A stretch of 64,000 nucleotides of DNA from Mycobacterium aquaticum (GCF_002086485.1 NZ_MVHF01000029.1:38726-102725); one strand, 5' to 3'; counted from the stretch's first letter, positions 26,691 through 35,356 are shown. Made by a program: numbers and translations. The notes: a model not told the origin generated them from the letters alone.

Positions 26691-27107
26691 TCACGGTCGC
26701 GGCGACCTGCTCGATCGCTCGAGGTCGGCGGGCCCGAACGCGTCGGGGAGCAACTCGGCGAGCCGGCGTGGGCCAACCGGATGGTCGATCAACAAGTCGG
26801 GGCCGCCGTGTTCCAGCAGCACCTGCCGGCACCGTCCGCACGGCATCAGCAGTGCGCCATCGGGCCCGACACAAGTCAAGGCGATCAGCCGTCCGCCGCC
26901 CGAAGAATGCAGGTTGCAGACCACACCGCACTCGGCACAGAGACCTAGGCCATATGAGACATTCTCCACATTGCAGCCGGTGACCACGCGGTCGTCGTCG
27001 ACCAGCGCTGCAGCGCCGACCGGAAATTGCGAATATGGCGCGTACGCGGCTTCCGATGCAGCAATTGCTTTCTCTCGCAATACTTTCCAGTCGACAACCC
27101 GCGTCAC
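26691..27107 (-). CDS. cdd: cytidine deaminase
   Basis: 138 residues from GTG 27107 (VTRVVDWKVLREKA), the start that matches M. tuberculosis Cdd; the open frame runs to 27302 but the extra part has no homology I recognise. Zinc ligands Cys57 (LCAEC), Cys90 and Cys93 (PCGRC) with catalytic Glu59, and the substrate loop GCNVENVSYG. Deaminates cytidine and deoxycytidine to uridine forms; works with upp and deoA in pyrimidine salvage. Divergent from sdhC. Confidence 0.95.
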   Translation of the reverse strand: MTRVVDWKVLREKAIAASEAAYAPYSQFPVGAAALVDDDRVVTGCNVENVSYGLGLCAECGVVCNLHSSGGGRLIALTCVGPDGALLMPCGRCRQVLLEHGGPDLLIDHPVGPRRLAELLPDAFGPADLERSSRSPRP

Positions 27108-27322
27108 GTCAGTGTCCCGAGAATAGGTTCTGAATGCATTCCGAAACCTCCGCCTCATCAACGCGCGATGTGGATAGGTAAACCTAACTTCTGACTGTTT
27201 GGCCCGCCTTACAGCGACACCGTATTCGTTCGCCAGTGCAAATGGGTTTAGAGTCGCCCCGAGGTTTGGGGCTAATCGACAGACCAGGTCCCGAACGTCC
27301 ACCGATGACGTTGGAGGGCGAT

Positions 27323-27739
27323 GTGAGTACTCAGACGGAGGTGCCGGCTCCGCAATCCGGGAAACCGCGCCGGCGCACGTTGTATCGCGGGGATCCGGGA
27401 ATGTGGTCGTGGGTGTTGCATCGCATCACCGGCGCGACGATTTTCTTCTTCCTGTTCGTCCATGTGTTGGATACGGCGTTGGTGCGGGTGAGCCCGCAGG
27501 CCTATAACGCGGTCATCGAGACCTACAAGACCCCCATTGTCGGGTTGATGGAGATGGGTCTGGTCGCCGCGGTGCTCTTCCATGCCCTCAACGGCATCCG
27601 CGTCATCCTCATCGACTTCTGGGCCCAAGGCCCGCGCTATCAACGCCACATGCTCGCCGTGGCCGTCGCAGTGTTCGCTGTTGCCCTCATCGCCGGACTA
27701 GGAGTTCTCGGTATGCACATGGTGGAGCGGTTCCTGTGA
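27323..27739 (+). CDS. sdhC: succinate dehydrogenase cytochrome b subunit (Sdh2-type)
   Basis: 138 residues from GTG 27323, preceded by GGAGGG 27313-27318. Three membrane helices; the conserved WSWVLHRITGATIFFFLFVH and HALNGIRVILIDFW match Rv3316. With SdhD it anchors the complex and binds quinone and haem. It starts the sdhCDAB operon (overlap with sdhD, 4-base gap before sdhA, one-base overlap at sdhB). The 215-base gap to cdd must hold the operon promoter, but no clear operator was found. Confidence 0.95.
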   Translation: MSTQTEVPAPQSGKPRRRTLYRGDPGMWSWVLHRITGATIFFFLFVHVLDTALVRVSPQAYNAVIETYKTPIVGLMEMGLVAAVLFHALNGIRVILIDFWAQGPRYQRHMLAVAVAVFAVALIAGLGVLGMHMVERFL

Positions 27740-28203
27740 GCGCCCCGGGTGAATCGCGGCTGGGCCGGCCCGCACCGGTATTGGAACGCGAACACGACCG
27801 TCCCGCGGCCCTGGATCACCCCCGCGCCCCGCGCCGCCCGCGCGGTATCCCCTACTTCGAGAAGTACGCGTGGCTGTTCATGCGGTTCTCCGGGGTGGCA
27901 CTGGTGTTTCTGGCGCTGGGGCACCTGTTCATCATGCTGATGTGGCAGGACGGCGTGTACCGCATCGACTTCAACTACGTCGCGACCCGGTGGGCCTCGC
28001 CGTTCTGGCAGATCTGGGACATGGCCCTGCTGTGGCTGGCCATGATTCACGGCGCCAACGGCATGCGCACCATCATCGGCGACTACGCCCGCAAAAACGT
28101 GACCAAGTTCTACCTGAACTCACTGCTGCTGCTGGCCACCGGGTTCACCCTGGTGCTGGGCACCTACGTCCTGGTCACCTTCGACGCCAACATCGGGGGC
28201 TAA
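27736..28203 (+). CDS. sdhD: succinate dehydrogenase membrane anchor subunit
   Basis: 155 residues, starting at a GTG inside the sdhC stop (GTGA). A Pro/Arg-rich soluble head of about 40 residues precedes three membrane helices (KYAWLFMRFSGVALVFLALG, then ISDMALLWLAM-like and LLLLATGFTLVLGTYVLVTF). HLFIMLMW and MIHGANGMR supply histidines that could bind haem. Together with SdhC it forms the quinone site. Confidence 0.94.
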   Translation: MSAPGESRLGRPAPVLEREHDRPAALDHPRAPRRPRGIPYFEKYAWLFMRFSGVALVFLALGHLFIMLMWQDGVYRIDFNYVATRWASPFWQIWDMALLWLAMIHGANGMRTIIGDYARKNVTKFYLNSLLLLATGFTLVLGTYVLVTFDANIGG

Positions 28204-28207
28204 CACC

Positions 28208-29962
28208 ATGATTCACCACCATCGCTACGACGTCGTCATCGTCGGCGCCGGCGGCGCAGGCATGCGCGCCGCGGTCGAAGCCGCCCCCCGCGCGCGCACC
28301 GCGGTGCTGACCAAGCTCTACCCCACCCGCTCCCACACCGGCGCGGCCCAGGGCGGCATGTGCGCGGCACTGGCCAACGTCGAAGAAGACAACTGGGAAT
28401 GGCACACCTTCGACACCGTCAAAGGTGGCGACTACCTCGCCGACCAGGACGCCGTGGAAATCATGGCCAAAGAAGCCATCGACGCCGTGCTGGATCTGGA
28501 AAAGATGGGCATGCCGTTCAACCGCACGCCCGAGGGACGCATCGATCAACGCCGCTTCGGCGGGCACACCCGTGATCACGGCAAAGCCCCGGTCCGGCGA
28601 GCCTGCTACGCCGCCGACCGCACCGGGCACATGATCCTGCAAACCCTCTACCAAAACTGCGTCAAACACGACGTCGAATTCTTCAACGAGTTCTACGCGC
28701 TGGACGTCGCCCTGACCGACACCCCGGCCGGACCGGTGGCCACCGGCGTCATCGCCTACGAACTGGCCACCGGCGACATCCACATCTTCCACGCCAAGGC
28801 CATCGTGTTCGCCACCGGCGGATCCGGGCGCATGTACAAGACCACCTCCAATGCCCACACCCTCACCGGTGACGGCCTGGGCATCATCTTCCGCAAGGGA
28901 CTGCCCTTGGAAGACATGGAGTTTCACCAGTTCCACCCCACCGGCCTGGCCGGGCTGGGCATCCTGATCTCCGAAGCCGTGCGCGGCGAAGGCGGCCGGC
29001 TGCTCAACGGCGAGGGTGAACGGTTCATGGAACGCTACGCGCCGACCATCGTCGACCTCGCCCCACGCGACATCGTCGCCCGCTCGATGGTGCTCGAAGT
29101 GCTCGAAGGCCGCGGTGCCGGTCCCAACAAGGACTACGTCTACATCGACGTGCGCCACCTCGGTGAAGACGTGCTGGAAGCCAAACTGCCCGACATCACC
29201 GAATTCGCCCGCACCTACCTGGGTGTGGACCCGGTCACCGAACTCGTCCCGGTCTACCCGACGTGTCACTACGTCATGGGCGGCATCCCCACCACCGTGC
29301 ACGGCCAGGTGCTGCGCGACAACACCAACGTCATCCCCGGCCTGTATGCCGCCGGGGAATGCGCCTGCGTGTCGGTGCACGGCGCCAACCGCCTGGGCAC
29401 CAACTCCCTGCTCGACATCAACGTCTTCGGCCGCCGCGCCGGCATCGCCGCCGCCGAATACGCCAACAACCACAATCACGTCGACCTGCCGGAGAACCCC
29501 GCCGACATGGTGGTGGGCTGGGTCGCCGACATCCTCTCCGAGCACGGCAACGAGCGCGTCGCCGACATCCGCACCGCCCTGCAGCAGTCGATGGACAACA
29601 ACGCCGCGGTGTTCCGCACCGAGGAAACCCTCAAGCAGGCGTTGACCGACATCCACGCCCTCAAAGAGCGCTACTCGCGGATCACCGTGCACGACAAGGG
29701 CAAGCGCTACAACAGTGACCTCTTGGAGGCCATCGAGCTCGGGTTCCTGCTCGAACTCGCCGAAGTCACCGTGGTCGGCGCGCTCAACCGCAAAGAATCC
29801 CGCGGCGGGCATGCCCGCGAGGACTACCCCAACCGCGACGACACCAACTACATGCGCCACACCATGGCCTACAAAGAAGGTCCTGGCCTGCTGGCCGATA
29901 TCCGGTTGGACTACAAACCCGTGGTCCAGACTCGCTACGAGCCGATGGAACGGAAGTACTGA
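28208..29962 (+). CDS. sdhA: succinate dehydrogenase flavoprotein subunit
   Basis: 584 residues. FAD-binding GAGGAGMRAAVEA near the N-terminus and the covalent-flavin His region TRSHTGAAQGGMCAAL. Substrate residues lie in HQFHPTGLAG, GEGGRLLNGEGERFMERYAP and the RRACYAADRTG loop. Oxidises succinate to fumarate at the inner face of the membrane. A long antisense frame across it is a codon-bias artefact. Confidence 0.97.
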   Translation: MIHHHRYDVVIVGAGGAGMRAAVEAAPRARTAVLTKLYPTRSHTGAAQGGMCAALANVEEDNWEWHTFDTVKGGDYLADQDAVEIMAKEAIDAVLDLEKMGMPFNRTPEGRIDQRRFGGHTRDHGKAPVRRACYAADRTGHMILQTLYQNCVKHDVEFFNEFYALDVALTDTPAGPVATGVIAYELATGDIHIFHAKAIVFATGGSGRMYKTTSNAHTLTGDGLGIIFRKGLPLEDMEFHQFHPTGLAGLGILISEAVRGEGGRLLNGEGERFMERYAPTIVDLAPRDIVARSMVLEVLEGRGAGPNKDYVYIDVRHLGEDVLEAKLPDITEFARTYLGVDPVTELVPVYPTCHYVMGGIPTTVHGQVLRDNTNVIPGLYAAGECACVSVHGANRLGTNSLLDINVFGRRAGIAAAEYANNHNHVDLPENPADMVVGWVADILSEHGNERVADIRTALQQSMDNNAAVFRTEETLKQALTDIHALKERYSRITVHDKGKRYNSDLLEAIELGFLLELAEVTVVGALNRKESRGGHAREDYPNRDDTNYMRHTMAYKEGPGLLADIRLDYKPVVQTRYEPMERKY

Positions 29963-30747
29963 TGAGTGCACCTGTCATCGACAAGCCCGAAGCCGGCGAC
30001 CCGCCCCTGCCCCCGGTGCCCGAGGGCGCGGTCATGGTCACCCTCAAGATCGCGCGATTCAACCCGGAGAACCCCGACGCCGCCGGCTGGCAGAGCTTCC
30101 GCGTGCCGTGCCTCCCGTCGGACCGGCTGCTCAACCTGCTGCTCTACGTCAAGGGCTACCTCGATGGCACCCTGACCTTCCGCCGCTCGTGCGCCCACGG
30201 CGTGTGCGGCTCGGATGCCATGCGCATCAACGGGGTCAACCGGCTGGCCTGCAAGGTCCTCATGCGCGACATGCTGCCCAAAAAACCCGGCAAGCAACTG
30301 ACCATCACCATCGAACCCATCCGTGGCCTGCCCGTGGAAAAAGACCTCGTCGTCGACATGGAACCCTTCTTCGACGCCTACCGCGCCGTCAAGCCGTTCC
30401 TCATCACCTCGGGCAACCCGCCCACCCGCGAACGCATCCAAAGCGCCACCGACCGGGCCCGCTTCGACGACACCACCAAATGCATCCTGTGCGCCTGCTG
30501 CACCACCTCCTGCCCGGTGTACTGGAGCGAAGGGTCCTACTTCGGCCCCGCCGCCATCGTCAACGCCCACCGCTTCATCTTCGACTCGCGTGACGAGGCG
30601 GCCGCCGAGCGGTTGGACATCCTCAACGAGGTCGACGGTGTCTGGCGCTGCCGCACCACCTTCAACTGCACCGAAGCCTGCCCGCGTGGCATCCAGGTGA
30701 CCCAGGCGATCCAAGAGGTCAAGCGCGCGTTGATGTTTGCGCGCTAG
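29962..30747 (+). CDS. sdhB: succinate dehydrogenase iron-sulfur subunit
   Basis: 261 residues. The [2Fe-2S] set is Cys77, Cys82, Asp85 and Cys97 (the Asp is normal in SdhB). The cysteine-rich CILCACCTTSC (174-184) and CTEAC (236-240) supply the [4Fe-4S] and [3Fe-4S] centres. Its ATG shares a base with the sdhA stop (TGATG). Passes electrons from FAD to the quinone site. The operon closes with the hairpin at 30768-30802. Confidence 0.97.
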   Translation: MSAPVIDKPEAGDPPLPPVPEGAVMVTLKIARFNPENPDAAGWQSFRVPCLPSDRLLNLLLYVKGYLDGTLTFRRSCAHGVCGSDAMRINGVNRLACKVLMRDMLPKKPGKQLTITIEPIRGLPVEKDLVVDMEPFFDAYRAVKPFLITSGNPPTRERIQSATDRARFDDTTKCILCACCTTSCPVYWSEGSYFGPAAIVNAHRFIFDSRDEAAAERLDILNEVDGVWRCRTTFNCTEACPRGIQVTQAIQEVKRALMFAR

Positions 30748-30758
30748 GTGTTGCGCCG

Positions 30759-30808
30759 AGTGTGACCAAGATCGCGAGATTCGCCGAGAATCTCGCGATC
30801 TTCTTCAC
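30759..30808. repeat. 50-base direct repeat, copy 1
   Basis: Matches the segment at 31717-31766 at 42 of 50 positions without gaps; the last 24 bases (30785-30808) are identical. The two copies bracket the DUF559 gene. This copy contains the sdhB terminator hairpin. Confidence 0.7.
30768..30802. terminator. hairpin between sdhB and the convergent DUF559 gene
   Basis: A perfect 14-base stem (AAGATCGCGAGATT with AATCTCGCGATCTT) and a 7-base loop, followed by TTC. It lies between two convergent genes and can act on both strands. No long T run follows, which is usual for mycobacterial terminators. Confidence 0.65.
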
Positions 30809-30817
30809 ACTGGGGCG

Positions 30818-31672
30818 TCAATAGGGTGCACCCGCAGCACGCAATGCCGCCCGGGTGCGCGCGATGATGGTGCCCTGCCGGTGTCGGAGTAAGTCGGCAC
30901 CAACCCGGACGATGCGCCAGCCAAGTGCGCGGTACTCCGCGGCCTGGTCGATGTCCTTGGTGCGCTGCCTCGGGTCGGTCCAATGCTGGATACCGTCGTA
31001 CTGCACGCCGACCTTCCACTCCGGCCACCCCATGTCGATCCGGCCCACCTGCAGGCCATGGTCGAACACCTCGATCTGGGTCTGCGACGGTCGCATCCCG
31101 GCCTGGGTATACAGCAGGCGAAGGCGGGTTTCCTGTGGCGACTCGGCGCCGGCATCGGCCAGGTCGAGCACCTCGCGCAATTGCACAAGGCCGCGCATGC
31201 CTCGATGGGCATCGATAAGCGCTTGTACATCAGCAAGTTTCAGGTCACATGCCTGGAGGAGTGCGTCGACGCGGACGACGGCCGTGGTGCGCCCACGTCG
31301 GCGGCCGAGGTCGAAGGCAGTCCTGGCAGGCGTCGTGGTCCGGATTCCGCGGACCACGCAGACCTCGTCGTCAGCGAGCCGGTCGCTGTGCAACACGATG
31401 CCGTTGGTCTTGTGTCTGCTGGAGTGATTGAGCTCGGCGGGCAGCTCCGCATCGATCCACTTGGACCCGTGCAACGCGGCGGCCGACAGTCCTGCTGCGA
31501 CCGCCCGCCTCCCCGACCACAGCCACGCCGCAACCGCTTTGTCGATGGGTTTCAGTTCTGCACCGCGCAGGACATAAACGTCGCGATGGAGCATGTGGTA
31601 GCGCGTGCTCAGCTGATACCGATTGAGCAACCCTGCCGTGAGTGCCTCGGATCCGACAAAGGGGAATGGCAT
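30818..31672 (-). CDS. AbiEi-like/DUF559 protein with degenerate PD-(D/E)xK nuclease fold
   Basis: 284 residues. The N-terminal part (about 1-150) looks like the winged-helix AbiEi antitoxin-like domain common in mycobacteria (GLLNRYQLSTRYHMLHRDVY, then RTTTPARTAFDL). The C-terminal 100 residues resemble the DUF559/Vsr endonuclease fold: ETRLR, GRIDMGWPEWKVGVQYDG, QHW. Relatives usually have E-Y-D-G where this has Q-Y-D-G, so a catalytic acid may be missing. No toxin partner is adjacent. Flanked by a 50-base direct repeat. Confidence 0.75.
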   Translation of the reverse strand: MPFPFVGSEALTAGLLNRYQLSTRYHMLHRDVYVLRGAELKPIDKAVAAWLWSGRRAVAAGLSAAALHGSKWIDAELPAELNHSSRHKTNGIVLHSDRLADDEVCVVRGIRTTTPARTAFDLGRRRGRTTAVVRVDALLQACDLKLADVQALIDAHRGMRGLVQLREVLDLADAGAESPQETRLRLLYTQAGMRPSQTQIEVFDHGLQVGRIDMGWPEWKVGVQYDGIQHWTDPRQRTKDIDQAAEYRALGWRIVRVGADLLRHRQGTIIARTRAALRAAGAPY

Positions 31673-31716
31673 GCGAATAGGACGCTGCGGAGGTCAACCC
31701 CGTTCCACAACCCGCC

Positions 31717-31766
31717 AGTGTGAACATGATGGCGAGAAATCTCGAGAATCTCGCGATCTTCTTCAC
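31717..31766. repeat. 50-base direct repeat, copy 2
   Basis: Second copy of the 30759-30808 repeat, 42 of 50 positions matching. Its hairpin is weaker because the left arm differs (GATGGCGAGA against GATCGCGAGA). It lies just upstream of the AhpD-like gene, on the far side of the DUF559 gene. Confidence 0.7.
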
Positions 31767-31809
31767 GCTCGGCCTGTCACACATCGCGACCCTGTCTCGT
31801 CTGATTGGC

Positions 31810-32397
31810 ATGACCACACGAATTGCCCCTGTGACCCCCAAACAAGCCGGCCTGCTGACCCGGGTGATGTACCGCGTTGCCAAGCGTCGCTTCGGTGAGG
31901 TGCCCGAGCCGTTCACCGTCGTCGCACACCATCCCCGGCTGCTGGTGGCCAATGCCGTCCATGAAAATCTGCTGCAGAGCGGCTCGAAGAAGCTCCCCGC
32001 CAGCGTCCGCGAGTTGGCGGTGTTCTGGACCGCCCGCACCGTCGGCTGCTCGTGGTGCGTCGATTTCGGGTCGATGCTCATGCGACTGGAGAACCTCGAC
32101 GTGGACCGGCTGAAATCCATCGACGACTACGCGACCTCGCCGCTGTACACCGACGACGAGCGCGCCGCCATCGCCTACGCCAATGCGATGACCACCGACC
32201 CCCACTCCGTGACCGACGAGCAGATCGCCGATCTGAAGAAGCGTTTCGGCGAGGACGGCGTGATCGAGCTGACGTATCAGATCGGGGTGGAGAACATGCG
32301 GGCCCGGATGTATTCGGCGCTGGGCATCGCCGAGCAGGGTTTCAGCTCGGGGGATGCGTGCCGGGTTCCGTGGGCGGTGTCGGAACAGCAGGCGTGA
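31810..32397 (+). CDS. carboxymuconolactone decarboxylase/AhpD-like protein
   Basis: 195 residues from ATG 31810; an open frame reaches 31720 but that part overlaps the repeat and looks non-coding. The AhpD-type redox motif is GCSWCVDFGSML (Cys-Ser-Trp-Cys). AhpD-like proteins are the typical genomic partners of ECF41 sigma factors, and sigJ lies about 0.5 kb away. Probable role in redox or peroxide chemistry. Its 3' end overlaps the convergent PPOX gene by 56 bases. Confidence 0.85.
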   Translation: MTTRIAPVTPKQAGLLTRVMYRVAKRRFGEVPEPFTVVAHHPRLLVANAVHENLLQSGSKKLPASVRELAVFWTARTVGCSWCVDFGSMLMRLENLDVDRLKSIDDYATSPLYTDDERAAIAYANAMTTDPHSVTDEQIADLKKRFGEDGVIELTYQIGVENMRARMYSALGIAEQGFSSGDACRVPWAVSEQQA

Positions 32398-32872
32398 TCT
32401 CGATGTAGGCGACGGCCGCGCCCACGGCCTGGCTGCCGCGGTCCAGGCCACGCTCGAACACCTTCATGGGGCGGCTCCAGTACGCGGCGATGACGGCGTC
32501 GGCGTGCGCGGTTTCTGACTCATCCAGAATCCGCGCTGCGCCGGCGACCACCGGGCCGCTGGGTTTACCCCGAAGGTTGCTCGCCACCACGAGAACCCGC
32601 GGATTGTTGCGGATGCGCTTGACCTTCCCGGTCGACGCATCGGTGCGGACGTAGATCTTGCCGTCCGCAACGCCATGGTTGATCGGGCTGGGCATGGCCT
32701 CTCCGGACCGCTTGAACGTCACCAGCAGGATCTGGCGATGGCGGTCGAAGCCGCTGAAGTCGGTTCCGGTGGGCTCACCGATGTCGAAGGCCTCAGACGC
32801 CCGCAGCTTGTCCATGCCGCGGAACATCAGCCGGCTGAAGGTCTGGGCCAGATTTCCCGAATCGCCTGGCAT
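32342..32872 (-). CDS. PPOX-class flavin/F420-dependent oxidoreductase
   Basis: 176 residues from ATG 32872, which shares one base with the sigJ stop (TGATG); a GTG at 32875 is also possible. A split beta-barrel flavin fold is suggested by RHRQILLVTFKRSGEAMPSP, DGKIYVRTDASTGKVKRIRN and NPRVLVVASNLRGKP. Members use F420 or FMN. Coupled to sigJ, so a stress role is likely; substrate unknown. Confidence 0.85.
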   Translation of the reverse strand: MPGDSGNLAQTFSRLMFRGMDKLRASEAFDIGEPTGTDFSGFDRHRQILLVTFKRSGEAMPSPINHGVADGKIYVRTDASTGKVKRIRNNPRVLVVASNLRGKPSGPVVAGAARILDESETAHADAVIAAYWSRPMKVFERGLDRGSQAVGAAVAYIEITPAVPTPPTEPGTHPPS

Positions 32873-33786
32873 CACAACCCACCTCCACGTAGCGGGGAAC
32901 CGGTGAACTTGTCAGGGTTGGCGATATCCCATACCGCGCAGACCTTTCCGTCGCGGACGGTCACCGCGGTGACGCGCGGCATCATCTCCGGGTAGCCGTC
33001 GCGGGCCGGCGCGCCCGGGGTGTAGGTGCCCAGCTCGCCATTGATGAACGCCAGCTGCCCCTGCGCATGCCAGTTGGGCCCGTACCGCTTCGCGAGCCCG
33101 AGCAGAAACCGCGCGACCTTGTCGGGGCCGTGGATGACGCGCGCAGCCGTCGGCGCCCGGCGGTTGGAGTCCCCGGTGAACGTGACATCCGGATGCAGAA
33201 GGCGCACAACGGCTTCCAGATCTCCGGTGGCCAACGCCGCCATGAACGCCCCGGCCACCTCGTTGTGGGTGTCGGGCGGAACCGGCGGCGGGGCGTCGGA
33301 CACCGCCTTGCGGGCCCGGGAAGCGAGCTGACGCGCTGACGCGGGGCTGACACCGAGCACGTCGGCGATCTCCGGGAACGGCACGGCGAAGCCGTCGTGC
33401 AGTACGAAGGCCACCCGTTGATCCGGTGTCAGACGTTCGAGCACCACCATGGCGGCGAAGCGGGCGTCTTCACCGGCGACCACCGCGGTCAGCGGGTCCT
33501 TGGCTTCGAATCCGGTCACCACTGGCTCAGGCAGCCATTCGCCGACGTAGGCCTCGCGTCGGTGCGCGGCCGACCGCAACCGGTCCAGCGCAAGCCGGCT
33601 GACCACGGTGGTCAGCCAGGCTCGCAGGTCGTTGATCTCGCCGCGGTTGCCGTCCCACCGGATCCAGGCCTCCTGCACGATGTCCTCGGCATCGGCGTAG
33701 GTGCCCGTCAACCGGTAGGCGACCGCAAGGAGATTCGGCCGCAACTCCTCGAACTCATCGACGCGAGTGCTCGCGGTCATGGGCAC
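32872..33786 (-). CDS. sigJ: ECF41 sigma factor SigJ
   Basis: 304 residues. Region 2 (LLAVAYRLTGTYADAEDIVQ) and region 4 (MVVLERLTPDQRVAFVLHDG) are followed by a SnoaL-like domain. ECF41 marks are WLPEP in the linker and NPDKF near the end; GDSNRR replaces the usual DGGGK. The position before an Rv3329-like aminotransferase and dacB1 agrees with M. tuberculosis sigJ (Rv3328c), linked there to peroxide tolerance. Coupled to the PPOX gene; the AhpD-like partner is nearby on the other strand. Confidence 0.92.
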   Translation of the reverse strand: MPMTASTRVDEFEELRPNLLAVAYRLTGTYADAEDIVQEAWIRWDGNRGEINDLRAWLTTVVSRLALDRLRSAAHRREAYVGEWLPEPVVTGFEAKDPLTAVVAGEDARFAAMVVLERLTPDQRVAFVLHDGFAVPFPEIADVLGVSPASARQLASRARKAVSDAPPPVPPDTHNEVAGAFMAALATGDLEAVVRLLHPDVTFTGDSNRRAPTAARVIHGPDKVARFLLGLAKRYGPNWHAQGQLAFINGELGTYTPGAPARDGYPEMMPRVTAVTVRDGKVCAVWDIANPDKFTGSPLRGGGL

Positions 33787-33803
33787 AGTTTAGCCGCGCC
33801 GAG

Positions 33804-33852
33804 ACTACGGGTTTTGTCGCGAATCAGGCCGATTCGCACCACAAACCGTAGT
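33804..33852. terminator. inverted repeat between sigJ and the aldehyde dehydrogenase
   Basis: Nested arms ACTACGG/CCGTAGT, GTTTTGT/ACAAAC and GCGAATC/GATTCGC form a 49-base imperfect hairpin. It follows the aldehyde dehydrogenase stop on the minus strand and precedes the sigJ start. A terminator for the former is most likely. Confidence 0.5.
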
Positions 33853-33868
33853 GTCGGCGAGAGGCGGG

Positions 33869-35356
33869 TCAGCGTCTGGTGAATACCGTGCGGTGCCAAC
33901 CCTTTTCAGCGACCCCGGAGATGTCGCTCATGACGTGCTTGATGGTGAGGTACTCCTCGAACGAGTAGTCGCTCATGTCCTTGCCGAAGCCCGAGGCACC
34001 CACGCCACCGTGCGGCATCTCGGAGATGATCGGGATGTGGTCGTTGATCCACACACAGCCGGCATTGATCTCCCGCGAGGCCCGCTGCGCCCGGTAGACG
34101 TCGCGCGTCCACGCCGAGGCGGCCAGACCGTAGTCGGTGTCGTTGGCCTGGCGCAGCGCGTCGTCGTCGTCGCTGAACGCCCGGACTGTCAGCACCGGGC
34201 CGAAGATCTCGTCGCGGTACACCTCGGAATCCTCGGCGACGTCGGCGATCAGCGTGGGTCGGTAGAACGAGCCAGGCAGATCCGGGATCACGCCGCCGGT
34301 GACGACTCGACCGCCCTGCCCGGCCGCCCGGGCCACCATGCCCGCCACCTTGTCGCGGTGCGCCATCGAGATGAGCGGGCCCAGATCGGTGTCGGGATCA
34401 TGCGGATCGCCGACCACCACCTTGCTCATCACCTCGGCCACCCCGGCGACGAAGTCGTCGTAGAGCGGTCGCGCGACGATGGCCCGGGTGGCCGCCGTGC
34501 AGTCCTGGCCGGTGTTGATCAGCGCGCCGGCGACCGCGCCCTGGATGGCGGCGTCCAGATCGGCGTCGTCGAAGACCACGAACGGGGCCTTGCCGCCCAG
34601 CTCGAGCTGGGTGCGGTGGCCGTGCACGGCGGCGGCTGCCATCACCTTGCGGCCGACGGGCGTGGACCCGGTGAAGGTGACGAGGTCGACGTCGCGGTGC
34701 CCGGCCAGGGCGGTGCCGACGTCGGCGCCGCCGCCGGTCACCACGTTGAAGACCCCGTCGGGCAGCCCGGCGGCGCTGGCGAGCCCGGCCAGGGTGAGCG
34801 TGGTCAGCGGGGTGATCTCGGCGGGTTTGATGACGACGGAGCAACCCGCAGCCAATGCGGGAAGCACTTTCCACACCGCCATCTGCAGCGGATAGTTCCA
34901 CGGCGTGATGGTGGCGACGACGCCGATGGCCTCACGCCGGATGCTCGAGGTGTGATCGGGCGAGTACTCCGCGGTGGCCTTGCCTTCCAGGTGGCGTGCC
35001 GCCCCGGCGAAGAAGTCGATGTTGTCGACACTGCCCGGCACATCGAACTCGCGGGCCAGCCGCACGGGCTTTCCGGTCTGGCTGACTTCCTCGATGACCA
35101 GGTCATCGGCGCGTTCGTCGGCCAGTTTGGCCAATTTGGCGAGCACGGCGGAGCGTTCCGCGGGAGTTGCCGTCGACCATTCCGGCAACGCCGCCCTGGC
35201 CGACGCGACGGCGATGTCCACGTCGGCCGGGGTGGCCATGGCGTACTCCGCGACCGCCTCACCGGTTGCCGGGTTGATGACGGTATGCGCCGGTCCCCCG
35301 GTCGCCACTGCCCCACCGTTGATCCAATTGCCCGCCACGTTCACTGCCACACTCAT
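33869..35356 (-). CDS. aldehyde dehydrogenase, gamma-aminobutyraldehyde type
   Basis: 495 residues from ATG 35356 (MSVAVNVAGNWINGG). Catalytic Cys286 (NTGQDCTAATRA) and Glu252 (LELGGKAP), with NAD loop FTGSTPVGRKV. The N-terminus and the divergent regulator plus class III aminotransferase resemble putrescine catabolism loci, in which aminobutyraldehyde is oxidised to GABA. Other amino-aldehydes remain possible. Divergent from the AsnC regulator over about 120 bases. Confidence 0.88.
   Translation of the reverse strand: MSVAVNVAGNWINGGAVATGGPAHTVINPATGEAVAEYAMATPADVDIAVASARAALPEWSTATPAERSAVLAKLAKLADERADDLVIEEVSQTGKPVRLAREFDVPGSVDNIDFFAGAARHLEGKATAEYSPDHTSSIRREAIGVVATITPWNYPLQMAVWKVLPALAAGCSVVIKPAEITPLTTLTLAGLASAAGLPDGVFNVVTGGGADVGTALAGHRDVDLVTFTGSTPVGRKVMAAAAVHGHRTQLELGGKAPFVVFDDADLDAAIQGAVAGALINTGQDCTAATRAIVARPLYDDFVAGVAEVMSKVVVGDPHDPDTDLGPLISMAHRDKVAGMVARAAGQGGRVVTGGVIPDLPGSFYRPTLIADVAEDSEVYRDEIFGPVLTVRAFSDDDDALRQANDTDYGLAASAWTRDVYRAQRASREINAGCVWINDHIPIISEMPHGGVGASGFGKDMSDYSFEEYLTIKHVMSDISGVAEKGWHRTVFTRR

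Noticed and set aside
28175..29971. A 598-codon open frame on the minus strand opposite sdhA
   Set aside because: It mirrors sdhA exactly, has a Gly/Val/Asp-rich composition with no domain, and reflects high-GC third-position bias.
30818..31672. DUF559/AbiEi-like gene considered as half of a toxin-antitoxin pair
   Set aside because: No nucleotidyltransferase-type toxin gene is adjacent; the nuclease-like tail is on the same chain, so a type IV pair is not supported.
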